From Pseudomonadota bacterium (GTDB taxonomy: Bacteria > Pseudomonadota > Alphaproteobacteria > Acetobacterales > Acetobacteraceae), in assembly GCA_021826485.1 (NCBI GenBank), contig JAKAZX010000042.1, positions 1 through 15,599 on the forward strand: a stretch of DNA of 15,599 nucleotides. The letters are read 5' to 3'. Below are positions 7,377-14,823 of the stretch, piece by piece. The translations under genes were made by a program, and so were the position numbers. Numbering within the stretch: the first letter of the stretch is position 1; each line of letters begins with the position of its first letter. Below the pieces are notes generated by a model, which ran no database searches, was not told where the DNA came from, and worked only from the letters and a program-made list of their open reading frames with translations.

Positions 7377-9749
7377 ATGCAGCTTCCCGACCTGCCGGTT
7401 AACACGGCGCTGACCGCGCTCGCCGAAAGCCTCGCGGCGCGGCCGAACGCGCTGCTGATCGCCCCGCCCGGCGCCGGCAAGACGACCGTGGTGCCGCTCA
7501 CGCTGCTCGCCGCACCCTGGCGCGGCGATGGCCGCATCGTGATGCTGGAACCGCGCCGGCTGGCGGCGCGCGCGGCGGCGACGCGGATGGCGGCCCTGCT
7601 GGGCGAGCCGGTCGGGGCGACCGTCGGCTACCGCACGCGCCTCGATGCCGCGGTGTCGGAGGCGACGCGCATCGAAGTGGTGACGGAAGGGCTGCTGATC
7701 CGCCGGCTGCAGGCCGATCCCGGCTTGGCCGGGGTCGCCGCGGTGATCCTGGACGAGGTCCACGAACGCGGGCTGGACGCCGATCTGGCGCTGGCGCTCT
7801 GCCGCGACCTGCAATGCGGGCTGCGGCCGGAACTGCGGCTGCTGGCGATGTCGGCGACCGCCGATGCGGCGCGGCTGGCGGTGCTGCTCGACGCGGCGGT
7901 GATCGAAAGCCCGGGGCACGCCCATCCGGTCACCGTCCAGCACGCCGCGCGCGACCTCGCGGCGCCGCGGGAGGTGGCCGAGGCGGTGGCCCGCGCGGTG
8001 CGCGCGGCGCTCGCCGACCATCCGGGCGACGTGCTGGCCTTCCTGCCCGGCATGGCCGAGATCCGGCGCGCCGCGGCGGCGCTGGCAGGCTGCGGGGCGG
8101 CGGTGCTGCCGCTGCACGGCGATCTGCCGCCCGCAGCGCAGGATGTCGCGCTGCGACCAGCCGCGGGCGGCGGACGGCGGGTCGTGCTGGCGACGTCCAT
8201 CGCCGAGACCTCGCTCACGGTTCCCGGCGTGCGCATCGTGGTCGATGGCGGCTGGCGGCGCGCCCCGCGCGTCGATCCGGCGACCGGGCTGACCCGGCTG
8301 GTCACCGTGCGGATCAGCCGCGCCGCCGCCGCCCAGCGCGCCGGCCGCGCCGGGCGGGAGGCGCCGGGGGTGGCGATCCGGCTGTGGACGCCGGCGCTGC
8401 ATCGCGGCCTCGGCGAGTTCGACCCGCCGGAAATCGCGCAGGCGGACCTGTCCGGCCTGCTGCTGGACTGTGCCGCGTGGGGCGCCGCGCCCGCCGCGCT
8501 GCCGTTCCCCGACCCGCCGCCGCCCGGGGCGCTCGCCGCCGCCGCCGCGCTGCTCGGCGCGCTGGGCGCGCTGGACGCCGCCGGGCGGATCAGCGCGCTC
8601 GGCCGGCGGATGGTGCGGCTGGGCGCGCATCCGCGGCTGGCCGCCATGATGCTGGCCGCGGACGGCCCGGCGGAGGCGGCGCTCGCCGCCGAGTTGGCGG
8701 CGGTGCTGGAGGAGCGGGATCCGCTGCCCGGGCCGGACGCGCCGGCCGACATCACGCTCAGGCTGGGCGCCCCGGCGCTGCGCCGCGCCGCCGCCCGCTA
8801 CCGAAGCCGGCTGGGCGGTGCGGCGGCGCCGGCGGGCGATGCCGGGCGGCTGCTGGCGGCGGGGTTTCCCGACCGCATCGCCCAGCGGCGCGGCGAACCC
8901 GGCAGTTTCCGGCTGGCCGGCGGCGGCGGCGCCCGGCTGCCGGCCACCGACGGCCTTGCCCGCGCGCCGCTGCTGGCGGTGGCCAGCCTGGACGGCAAGG
9001 GCCGCATCCGCCTCGCCGCCCCGCTCGATCCGGCGGCGCTGCCGGACAGCCTCGCGGCGCGCGTGACCGAGAGCGTGGAGACCGCGCTCGACCCGGTGTC
9101 GGGCGCGGTGCTGGCGCGCCGGCGGCGGCGCCTCGGCGCACTGGTGCTGGCCGACCGCACCGAGCCGGCCGACCCGGCCGAGACCGCCGCCCGGCTCGCC
9201 GCCGCCGCGCCGCTGCCCTGGAGCGAGGCGGCGCGGCAGGTGCAGGCGCGCGTCGCCATCATGCGCCGGCTGGAACCAGATGCCGGCTGGCCCGATCTGG
9301 ACGATGCGGCGCTGGCGGCGGACCGCGACTGGCTGGCCGCGCATCTGCACGGCCTGACGCGGCTGGCGGAGGTGGCGCGGCTCGATCTGGCCCTGGTGCT
9401 GCGCGCGCGGCTGACGCCCGCGCAGGCGGCGGCGCTGGACCGTGCGCTGCCGTCCGCGCTCGACCTGCCGGGCGGGCGGGCGGCGGTGGACTACACCCAG
9501 CCGGTGCCCCTGGCCGCGGCGCGCGCGCAGCATTATTACGGGCTGCGGGAGACGCCGCGTCTCGCCGGCGGGCGGGTGGCGCTGCGGCTGGCCCTGCTGT
9601 CGCCGGCCGGACGGCCGGTTGCGATCACCGGCGACCTCGCCGCGTTCTGGCGCGGCGCCTGGCAGGAGGCACGGAAGGACATGCGCGGCCGCTACCCGAG
9701 GCACGACTGGCCCGAGGACCCGGCCGGCGCGGCGCGGCGCCGGCCTTGA
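7377..9749 (+). CDS. hrpB: ATP-dependent helicase HrpB (DExH-box)
   Basis: HrpB is a DEAH/RHA-family superfamily-2 RNA helicase-like ATPase; its cellular role is poorly defined in most bacteria. The 790-residue product is near the usual HrpB length of about 800-840. Visible motifs are Walker A PPGAGKTT (residues 30-37), motif II DEVH (126-129) in ILDEVHERGLDADLAL, motif III SAT (159-161), motif V ATSIAETSLTVPGV (272-285) and motif VI QRAGRAGR (320-327). An HA2-like region and the HrpB-specific C-terminal domain follow, the latter containing VDYTQPVPLAAARAQHYYGL and a tail of type GDLAAFWRGAWQEARKDMRGRYPRHDWPEDP. The frame is open back to 7104, antisense to glgP; the ATG at 7377 gives the family-like start MQLPDLPVNTAL. 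Its ribosome site is weak, and an ATG at 7335 in the same frame is a less likely alternative. It is divergent from glgP and separated from the protease gene by 68 bases. Confidence 0.94.
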   Translation: MQLPDLPVNTALTALAESLAARPNALLIAPPGAGKTTVVPLTLLAAPWRGDGRIVMLEPRRLAARAAATRMAALLGEPVGATVGYRTRLDAAVSEATRIEVVTEGLLIRRLQADPGLAGVAAVILDEVHERGLDADLALALCRDLQCGLRPELRLLAMSATADAARLAVLLDAAVIESPGHAHPVTVQHAARDLAAPREVAEAVARAVRAALADHPGDVLAFLPGMAEIRRAAAALAGCGAAVLPLHGDLPPAAQDVALRPAAGGGRRVVLATSIAETSLTVPGVRIVVDGGWRRAPRVDPATGLTRLVTVRISRAAAAQRAGRAGREAPGVAIRLWTPALHRGLGEFDPPEIAQADLSGLLLDCAAWGAAPAALPFPDPPPPGALAAAAALLGALGALDAAGRISALGRRMVRLGAHPRLAAMMLAADGPAEAALAAELAAVLEERDPLPGPDAPADITLRLGAPALRRAAARYRSRLGGAAAPAGDAGRLLAAGFPDRIAQRRGEPGSFRLAGGGGARLPATDGLARAPLLAVASLDGKGRIRLAAPLDPAALPDSLAARVTESVETALDPVSGAVLARRRRRLGALVLADRTEPADPAETAARLAAAAPLPWSEAARQVQARVAIMRRLEPDAGWPDLDDAALAADRDWLAAHLHGLTRLAEVARLDLALVLRARLTPAQAAALDRALPSALDLPGGRAAVDYTQPVPLAAARAQHYYGLRETPRLAGGRVALRLALLSPAGRPVAITGDLAAFWRGAWQEARKDMRGRYPRHDWPEDPAGAARRRP

Positions 9750-9755
9750 CGCAAT

Positions 9756-9785
9756 CTTGTTCCGCGCGCCGGCTGCCGCCATTTC
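9756..9785 (+). promoter_or_regulatory. Candidate heat-shock (sigma-32/RpoH-type) promoter of the HtrA-type protease gene
   Basis: CTTGTTC (9756-9762), a 14-base spacer and CGCCATTTC (9777-9785) resemble the sigma-32 consensus CTTGAAA - spacer of about 11-16 - CCCCATNTA. A start point near 9792 would give a leader of about 25 bases ending in the strong GAGGAG ribosome site. A sigma-70-like -10 box, TACAAT (9786-9791), overlaps the same place but has no good -35 partner at 16-18 bases. The fit with a DegP/HtrA-type gene makes the heat-shock reading attractive; it remains a by-eye match. Confidence 0.4.
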
Positions 9786-9817
9786 TACAATGCCCGAGCG
9801 AGACGAGGAGCTCTGCC

Positions 9818-10879
9818 ATGCCGGCCCATCGACGCGGCGCCCTTGCGCCGGTTCTGCTGGCGCTGATGCTCGCCGCCGGCCCCGCCGCGCGCGCCGCCGG
9901 CCCGGACAGTTTCGCCCCGATGATCCGCCGCGTGCTGCCGGCGGTGGTGAACATCCGCATCACCGAGACGGTGACGCCGCAGGACGACCCGTTCTCCTTC
10001 CTGCCGCCCGAACTGCAGCAGCAGTTCCGCGAGCGCTTCCACCAGCGCAAGGAGAAGATGCAGGGCGCCGGTTCGGGCTTCATCATCGACCCGTCCGGCT
10101 TCATCGTCACCAACGACCACGTGGTCGGCAAGGCGGACCAGATCACCGTCGATCTGGCTGACGGCACCGAACTGCCGGCGCGCGTGGTGGGCACCGACGA
10201 GCTGACCGACGTGGCGCTGATCCGCGTCAAGGCGGACCGGCCGCTGCCCTATGTCGCCTGGGGCGACAGCCGCGGCGTCGAGGTGGGGGACTGGGTGGTG
10301 GCGGCCGGCAATCCGTTCGGCCTCGGCGGCTCGATTTCGGCCGGGATCGTTTCGGCGCGCGGGCGCGACATCGGCGCCGGCCCGTTCGACGACTTCATCC
10401 AGATCGACGCGCCGATCAATCCCGGCAATTCCGGCGGCCCGGTGTTCAACGAACAGGGCCAGGTGATCGGCGTCGATACCGCCATCGCCTCCCCCACCGG
10501 CGCCTCGGTCGGCATCGGCTTCGCGATCCCGTCGGAGATCGCGAGCCGCATCGTCGCCGACCTGCGCGAGCACGGCCGGGTGGAGCGCGGCTGGCTCGGC
10601 GTTTCGGTGCAGGACCCCTCGGCGAACGAGGATCGACATGGTCCGTCCGGCGTGCTGATTGCGGCGGTGGAGCGGAATGGCCCGGCCCTGCGCGCCGGGC
10701 TGCGTGCCGGCGACATGGTGACCGCGGTGAACGGCCAGCCGGTGGACAATGCGCGCGGCCTGATCCGCCAGATCGCCCAGGCCGCCCCGGGCAGCCAGGT
10801 CCGGTTGACCCTGCGCCGGCAGGGGCGCGAGATGGAGCTGAACATAACCGTCGGGCAGCGCCCGAGCGGACAGGGGTGA
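9818..10879 (+). CDS. HtrA/DegP-family (Do-like) periplasmic serine endoprotease, single PDZ domain
   Basis: This is a trypsin-like serine protease of the HtrA family, expected to degrade or sense misfolded envelope proteins in the periplasm. The product is 353 residues. Residues 1-27 look like a signal peptide: basic HRR, a hydrophobic stretch, then ARA-AG suitable for signal peptidase I. The protease domain spans about 32-250 with His101 (TNDHVV), Asp131 (LTDVALIRV) and Ser205 (NPGNSGGPVF), so the catalytic triad is intact. A loop at about residues 52-82 (PEDP-type, rich in Gln and Arg) resembles the LA loop of DegP/DegQ proteins. One PDZ domain covers about 257-345; classical DegP has two and is about 470-500 residues. 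The length and single PDZ recall DegS, but the cleavage site suggests a soluble enzyme. The ATG at 9818 has GAGGAG 7 bases upstream. It is followed 9 bases later by the response regulator gene, implying co-transcription. Confidence 0.93.
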   Translation: MPAHRRGALAPVLLALMLAAGPAARAAGPDSFAPMIRRVLPAVVNIRITETVTPQDDPFSFLPPELQQQFRERFHQRKEKMQGAGSGFIIDPSGFIVTNDHVVGKADQITVDLADGTELPARVVGTDELTDVALIRVKADRPLPYVAWGDSRGVEVGDWVVAAGNPFGLGGSISAGIVSARGRDIGAGPFDDFIQIDAPINPGNSGGPVFNEQGQVIGVDTAIASPTGASVGIGFAIPSEIASRIVADLREHGRVERGWLGVSVQDPSANEDRHGPSGVLIAAVERNGPALRAGLRAGDMVTAVNGQPVDNARGLIRQIAQAAPGSQVRLTLRRQGREMELNITVGQRPSGQG

Positions 10880-10888
10880 GACGCAAGC

Positions 10889-11572
10889 ATGCGGATCCTG
10901 GTGGTGGAAGACGACAAGGACGTGGCCGGCTTCGTGGTGAAGGGTCTGCGCGAGGCCGGGCACGTCGTCGAGCACGCCGATAACGGCCGCGACGGCCTGT
11001 TCATGGCGGCCAGCGAGAATTTCGACGCGATCGTGCTGGACCGCATGCTGCCCGGCGGCATCGACGGGCTGCGGCTGCTGGAGACGCTGCGGGGCCAGAA
11101 CAACAACACCCCGGTCCTGTTCCTGTCCGCGCTCGCGCAGGTGGACGACCGGGTGCGGGGGCTGAAGGCCGGCGGCGATGACTACCTGACCAAGCCGTTC
11201 GCCTTCGCCGAGCTGCTGGCGCGGGTGGAAGCGATGGCCCGGCGCGGGAAGGGCGAGGGGCCGACCACCAAGCTGGTCGTCGGCGACCTGGAAATGGACC
11301 TGCTGTCGCGCGGGGTGAAGCGCGCCGGCCAGCGGATCGACCTGCAGCCGCGCGAATTCCGGCTGCTGGAGTTCCTGATGCGCCATGCCGGCCAGGTGGT
11401 GACCCGCACGATGCTGCTGGAAGGCGTCTGGGACTACCATTTCGATCCGCAGACAAACGTCATCGACGTGCATGTCTCGCGGCTGCGCCAGAAGGTGGAC
11501 AAGCCGTTCCCGACGCCGATGATCCATACCGTCCGTAACGCCGGCTACATGCTGCGGCCGGAACAGCCGTGA
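10889..11572 (+). CDS. OmpR/PhoB-family DNA-binding response regulator
   Basis: This is a two-component response regulator: a receiver domain (about residues 1-118) and a winged-helix DNA-binding domain (about 128-225), 227 residues in all. Acidic residues Glu7, Asp8 and Asp9 sit in VVEDDKD, the phospho-acceptor is Asp51 in IVLDRMLPGG, and the conserved lysine is Lys102 in YLTKPF. The output domain has LQPREFRLLEFLM, the recognition-helix region VIDVHVSRLRQKVD and the wing IHTVRNAGYMLRP. The receiver has PGGIDGL after Asp51, one residue longer than the common PGMDGL; I believe this is a recurring subfamily form rather than a defect. It lies 9 bases after the protease gene and 32 bases before the kinase gene, so all three are probably one transcript and the kinase is its cognate partner. 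Its regulon cannot be told from the sequence; the adjacent protease is an obvious candidate. Confidence 0.95.
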   Translation: MRILVVEDDKDVAGFVVKGLREAGHVVEHADNGRDGLFMAASENFDAIVLDRMLPGGIDGLRLLETLRGQNNNTPVLFLSALAQVDDRVRGLKAGGDDYLTKPFAFAELLARVEAMARRGKGEGPTTKLVVGDLEMDLLSRGVKRAGQRIDLQPREFRLLEFLMRHAGQVVTRTMLLEGVWDYHFDPQTNVIDVHVSRLRQKVDKPFPTPMIHTVRNAGYMLRPEQP

Positions 11573-11604
11573 TAACCCGCGGTCCGTAGCCCGGAGGAGG
11601 CGAC

Positions 11605-13077
11605 GTGCCGCAACTGCCCGCTCCGCCGCCTGCCCACCGTTCCCTGCTGGCGCTGCGCCGCCCGCTGATGCGCTCGGCCGGCGTGCGGTTCGGGGTGATC
11701 TATGCGGTCGTGTTCGCCCTGGGCACGCTGGCGCTGGCGGTGTTCCTGTGGTGGTCCACCGCCGGCCTGCTCGACCGGCAGACCGACACCGCCATCAACG
11801 CCGACACCCAGGGCCTGCAGGAACGCTACCGCGAAGGCGGGCTGCCGGCGCTGGTCGCGACGATCGAGCAGCGGCTGGCCGGCAATGTCGATGACGATGC
11901 GATCTACCTGCTGGTGGACCCTTCCTTCCACCGGCTGGTCGGCAACCTGTCCGGCTGGCCGCCGGCCTTCCACGGCGAACAGGCCTGGTACGACGTGGCG
12001 GTGGAACGGGCCGGGCGGCGCGGCATGGCGCGGCTGCACCGGTTCGATCTGGCCGGCAATTTCCACCTGCTGGTCGGGCGCGACGTGGAGGTGCACGCGC
12101 AGATGGCGCGGCTGCTGACCGATGCGCTGCTGTGGGCGGCCGGGATCGCCCTGCTGCTGGGCACGATCGGGGCGCTGGCGGTGCGCGGGCTGTTCCGCAT
12201 GACGCTCGCCGACGTGTCGGCGACCGCGGCGGCGATCAGCGCCGGGGACCTGACCCGGCGGGTGCGCGTCAGCGGCCGCGGCGACGAGTTCGACCGGCTG
12301 GCAGACACCATCAACGACATGCTGGACCGGATCGGCCGGCTGATGGACGGGGTGCGCCAGGTCTCGAACGCGATCGCCCACGACCTGCGCACGCCGATCG
12401 CGCGCGCCCGCGCCCGGCTGGAGGACGCCACCGCCCATGCCGCCTGCGAGGCCGACCTGCGCGCCGCGATCGAGCGGGCGGAGGCCGATCTCGACGGCGT
12501 GATCGCGATCTTCCAGGCGCTGCTGCGGATTGCCGAGATCGAGGCGGGGGCGCGCCGCTCCGCCTTCGCCGACCTCGACCTCGCGCCGCTGCTGCTCGAC
12601 CTCACCGATCTCTACGCCGCCGCGGCGGAGGAGCGGGGGCAGCGGCTGCAACCGGACGTGCCGGACCATCTGCCGGCCTTTGGCGACCGCGACATGATCC
12701 AGCAGGCGGTCGCCAACCTGCTGGACAATGCGCTCAAATTCTCCCCGCCCGGGGGCACCATCCACATCGCGGCGGGCACCGATCCGGCGCAGGGCGTCTT
12801 CATCACCATCGCCGATCAGGGCCCCGGCATCCCCGAAAGCGACCGCGAGCAGGCAACCCAGCGCTTCTTCCGCGGCGAGAGCGCGCGCAGCACGCCGGGC
12901 AGCGGCCTCGGCCTGTCGCTGGTGCAGGCGGTGGCCACGCTGCATGGCGGGGTGCTGCTGCTGGCCGACAACCACCCTGGCCTGGCGGCCACACTCACGC
13001 TGAATACGCGCGGCAAGCCGCGGGTGAACGCAACTTCATTCGCGGATCAGGCTGCCGCCGATGCCGGTGCGGCATAG
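11605..13077 (+). CDS. Membrane sensor histidine kinase with HAMP domain
   Basis: This is the sensor kinase of the adjacent response regulator, expected in the inner membrane. It has 490 residues. A first membrane helix lies at about 28-50, a periplasmic sensor of about 120 residues without recognised fold follows, and a second helix lies at about 173-195. The HAMP linker is at about 196-248. The HisKA box SNAIAHDLRTPIARARARL carries phospho-acceptor His259. The HATPase domain shows the N-box NLLDNALKFS (371-379), G1 DQGPGIP (404-410), an F-box-like FFRGES and G2 GSGLGLSLV (432-440). A short tail follows the ATPase domain. The start is GTG at 11605, supported by GGAGGAGG at 11593-11600, whose GGAGG is 7 bases from the GTG. 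The signal it senses is unknown; linkage to a periplasmic protease suggests an envelope condition, which is inference. Confidence 0.94.
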   Translation: MPQLPAPPPAHRSLLALRRPLMRSAGVRFGVIYAVVFALGTLALAVFLWWSTAGLLDRQTDTAINADTQGLQERYREGGLPALVATIEQRLAGNVDDDAIYLLVDPSFHRLVGNLSGWPPAFHGEQAWYDVAVERAGRRGMARLHRFDLAGNFHLLVGRDVEVHAQMARLLTDALLWAAGIALLLGTIGALAVRGLFRMTLADVSATAAAISAGDLTRRVRVSGRGDEFDRLADTINDMLDRIGRLMDGVRQVSNAIAHDLRTPIARARARLEDATAHAACEADLRAAIERAEADLDGVIAIFQALLRIAEIEAGARRSAFADLDLAPLLLDLTDLYAAAAEERGQRLQPDVPDHLPAFGDRDMIQQAVANLLDNALKFSPPGGTIHIAAGTDPAQGVFITIADQGPGIPESDREQATQRFFRGESARSTPGSGLGLSLVQAVATLHGGVLLLADNHPGLAATLTLNTRGKPRVNATSFADQAAADAGAA

Positions 13078-13084
13078 TCGGGCA

Positions 13085-13423
13085 ATGCGCGTCTACCGCA
13101 CCCTGCTGCTCGTTGCTGCCCTGCTGGCGGTCGCCTCCGTCGCAGCGCAGCCGCAATCGCCCCCGCCGGCGCAGACCGGGGTGATGACGCAGGAACCGCC
13201 GACGGCGCAGCAGGGGGCGCTTACGGTCACCACCGACACCACCGCCTATTGCGACGACCTTGCCGACCGCATTGCCGCCGAACAGCGCGCCCACCCCGCC
13301 GCGGCAGTGCCCGAGGTGCGGGCGCTGGCCGAGGAGGGGCAGCACATGTGCGACAGCGGCCTGATCCGCGGCGGGCTGACCCGGCTGCGCCGGGCGCTGC
13401 TGATGCTGGAAAGCCAGAAATAG
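13085..13423 (+). CDS. Small secreted hypothetical protein with two conserved-looking cysteines
   Basis: A 112-residue protein that I cannot assign to a named family. From the ATG at 13085 it begins with a clear signal peptide: MRVYR, a hydrophobic core LLLVAALLAVASV, then AAQ for cleavage near residue 21. A Pro/Gln/Thr-rich linker covers about 22-50, and a predicted helical C-terminal part has Cys56 (AYCDDLADRI) and Cys89 (HMCDSGLIRGG), a possible disulphide in the periplasm. An ATG at 13061 in the same frame would put MPVRHSRA before the signal peptide and overlap the kinase gene; the later start gives a cleaner signal, though neither has a strong ribosome site. It begins 7 bases after the kinase stop, so it is probably the fourth gene of the protease/two-component transcript. 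Its stop is 2 bases from the stop of the convergent SRPBCC gene. Confidence 0.8.
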   Translation: MRVYRTLLLVAALLAVASVAAQPQSPPPAQTGVMTQEPPTAQQGALTVTTDTTAYCDDLADRIAAEQRAHPAAAVPEVRALAEEGQHMCDSGLIRGGLTRLRRALLMLESQK

Positions 13424-13425
13424 CC

Positions 13426-14364
13426 TCAGCCGTCGAGCGACACGGCGAGCCGGTCGAGCAGCCACCGGGTACCGTGCTCGCGCATTCCGGCATCCTCGAA
13501 GCCGTCCAGGAAGGCCCCGTGCTCGGTGATGGTAAGGTGGGTGCCCGCCCCCTCCGGCCGCAATTCCACGGTGGCGAGGCTGGCGGAGATCTTCCGCGCG
13601 TCCAGCCGCATCTCATAGAGGTAGATCAGCCGCGCGTCCGGCACGACGTCGCAATAGGTTGCCTCGAAGCAGGACACCATTCCGGTCGTCCAGCGTACCT
13701 TCATCCGCTCCGTCCCGCCGGGGCGCACGTCCATCGCGCGGTCCAGCACCTCCACCCCCTCACCGCCGCCGAACCAGCGCGCCTTGGCCGCGGGATCGGT
13801 GAAGGCACGGAACACCAGCGCCGGGGCGGCGTCATAGCGGCGGGACAGCGTGAAGCTGCCATGCACAACGGAGCGGCCCTGTTCGGTGCAGAGGCGCCCG
13901 ACCTCATCCGCCAGATTGTCGAGCGTGGTGCGCCAGCCCTCCGGCGCGCCGTCGATCGCGGCGTGGAAGCTGGTGTCGAAGATTTCGTAGGTCTGGTGAA
14001 CCACGACGCGCGTGCCCATCCGCTCGGTCTCGAAGGTCACGGTGGTGTGGGCGGTGAAGCGCACCGTCCCGCCCACCTCGGCGCCGCCGTGGAAGGTCAG
14101 CCGCTCCGGCGGCGCGATCTCCCCGAACGCGCCGCGGGACCAGAACTCGTTCCCGTCCGGCGCCCGCATGCAGACCGCGAACACGCCGCCGGGACGGAAA
14201 TCGACCTCGGCGGCCGGAACGGTGAAGCCGGCCGGGCAGAACCAGCGCCTGACGTGCTCGGCGCTGCTCCAGGCGCGGAACACCAGTTCGCGCGGGGCGG
14301 CGAAGCTGCGCGCGACCGTCACGCTCCGCTGCGCCGCGCCGGCGCCGTCATTTTCCTGCGTCAT
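13426..14364 (-). CDS. Tandem AHSA1/SRPBCC-domain protein
   Basis: The 312-residue product holds two copies of the SRPBCC fold of the AHSA1 (activator of Hsp90 ATPase homologue-like) type. The first is at about residues 12-158: VTVARSFAAPRELVFRAWS, WFCPAGF, FRPGGVFAV, and a closing GWRTTLDNLADEV. The second is at about 163-310: FTLSRRYDAAPALVFRAF, RWFGGG, VRPGGTERM, with a TEHGAFLDG near the end. Such proteins bind hydrophobic ligands in a central cavity; bacterial members mostly have no known substrate. The frame is open to 14442, but the ATG at 14364 starts a sensible protein and has GGGAG at 14371-14375. It overlaps the end of the ArsR-type gene by 17 bases (14348-14364), so the two are translated from one message and the repressor probably controls it. 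Usually ArsR neighbours carry one AHSA1 domain per gene; here two are fused. Confidence 0.9.
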   Translation of the reverse strand: MTQENDGAGAAQRSVTVARSFAAPRELVFRAWSSAEHVRRWFCPAGFTVPAAEVDFRPGGVFAVCMRAPDGNEFWSRGAFGEIAPPERLTFHGGAEVGGTVRFTAHTTVTFETERMGTRVVVHQTYEIFDTSFHAAIDGAPEGWRTTLDNLADEVGRLCTEQGRSVVHGSFTLSRRYDAAPALVFRAFTDPAAKARWFGGGEGVEVLDRAMDVRPGGTERMKVRWTTGMVSCFEATYCDVVPDARLIYLYEMRLDARKISASLATVELRPEGAGTHLTITEHGAFLDGFEDAGMREHGTRWLLDRLAVSLDG

Positions 14365-14701
14365 CGCCTTCTCCCTGTTGCAGTTCATCGAGATATTCGC
14401 CGAGCCGGTCCAGCCGCTGCTGCCATTCGCGCCGGCGGGCATCGAGCCAGGCTTCGACCAGGCCGAGCGCCTGCGGCTCGATCCGGCACATCCGCACGCG
14501 GCCGACCTTCTCCGTCACCACCAGCCCGGAGCTTTCCAGCACGGCGAGGTGTTGCAGCACCGCCGGCAGCGACATGGCGGCCGGGCGGGCCAGCACGCCG
14601 ACCGGTGCCGGGCCGCGCGCCAGCCGCTCCAGCATCGCCCGCCGCGTCGGATCGGCGAGGGCGTGGAAGGCCCGATCGAGGGCGGCTGATTGATTAAGCA
14701 T
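14348..14701 (-). CDS. ArsR-family winged-helix transcriptional regulator
   Basis: A 117-residue DNA-binding regulator. It shows the ArsR helix-turn-helix pattern: ALADPTRRAMLERLARG (about residues 15-31), then MSLPAVLQHLAVLESSGLV (about 43-61) as the turn and recognition helix, and a wing VTEKVGRVRMCRIEPQAL. There is no CXC or similar metal-binding motif (the only cysteine is Cys72), so it belongs with the non-metal members that commonly sit beside AHSA1/SRPBCC genes. The C-terminal helix (VEAWLDARRREWQQRLDRLGEYLDEL) probably mediates dimerisation. The ATG at 14701 has AAGGA close upstream. Its end overlaps the SRPBCC gene by 17 bases. Autorepression from the 122-base gap to its right is likely for this family, but I could not identify a convincing operator. 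Confidence 0.93.
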   Translation of the reverse strand: MLNQSAALDRAFHALADPTRRAMLERLARGPAPVGVLARPAAMSLPAVLQHLAVLESSGLVVTEKVGRVRMCRIEPQALGLVEAWLDARRREWQQRLDRLGEYLDELQQGEGDDAGK

Positions 14702-14758
14702 TTCCTTAGCTATCAGCCGGCGAACGGATAAGCAAGAACTTTAGTGTTGCCCGAACGC

Positions 14759-14780
14759 GCACCGGGCGGGACACCGGTGC
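14759..14780. repeat. Perfect 7-bp inverted repeat upstream of the small gene/amidase pair
   Basis: GCACCGG (14759-14765) and CCGGTGC (14774-14780) are exact reverse complements separated by 8 bases. They lie in the 122-base gap between the divergent ArsR-type gene and the 66-residue protein gene, 44 bases before the latter's ATG. No T-run follows on either strand, so it is not a standard terminator. It could be an operator or a leader hairpin; in DNA this rich in G and C it may also be chance. Confidence 0.45.
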
Positions 14781-14823
14781 AACAATCTGCGATACCGGGG
14801 ACGCGGCAGCGGGAGGCACGGGC

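Noticed and set aside
7341..9782. 813-residue open frame on the minus strand opposite hrpB
   Set aside because: Low-complexity Arg/Gln/Gly-rich translation with no motifs, opposite a helicase gene with all SF2 motifs in order.
7814..9817. Long upstream extension of the HtrA-type protease frame, 668 codons inside hrpB
   Set aside because: The extension is an Arg/Gly/Ala-rich shadow of hrpB. The ATG at 9818 is followed at once by a proper signal peptide and preceded by GAGGAG.
11036..11062. Extra residue in the receiver loop (PGGIDGL) as a sign of a degenerate response regulator
   Set aside because: All phosphorylation-site residues (Glu7, Asp8, Asp51, Lys102) are present, and this loop form appears to be a normal subfamily variant.
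14715..14736. TATC-N12-GATA near the ArsR-type start as a possible operator
   Set aside because: Only four matching bases on each side and the flanks do not extend the symmetry; too weak to call.
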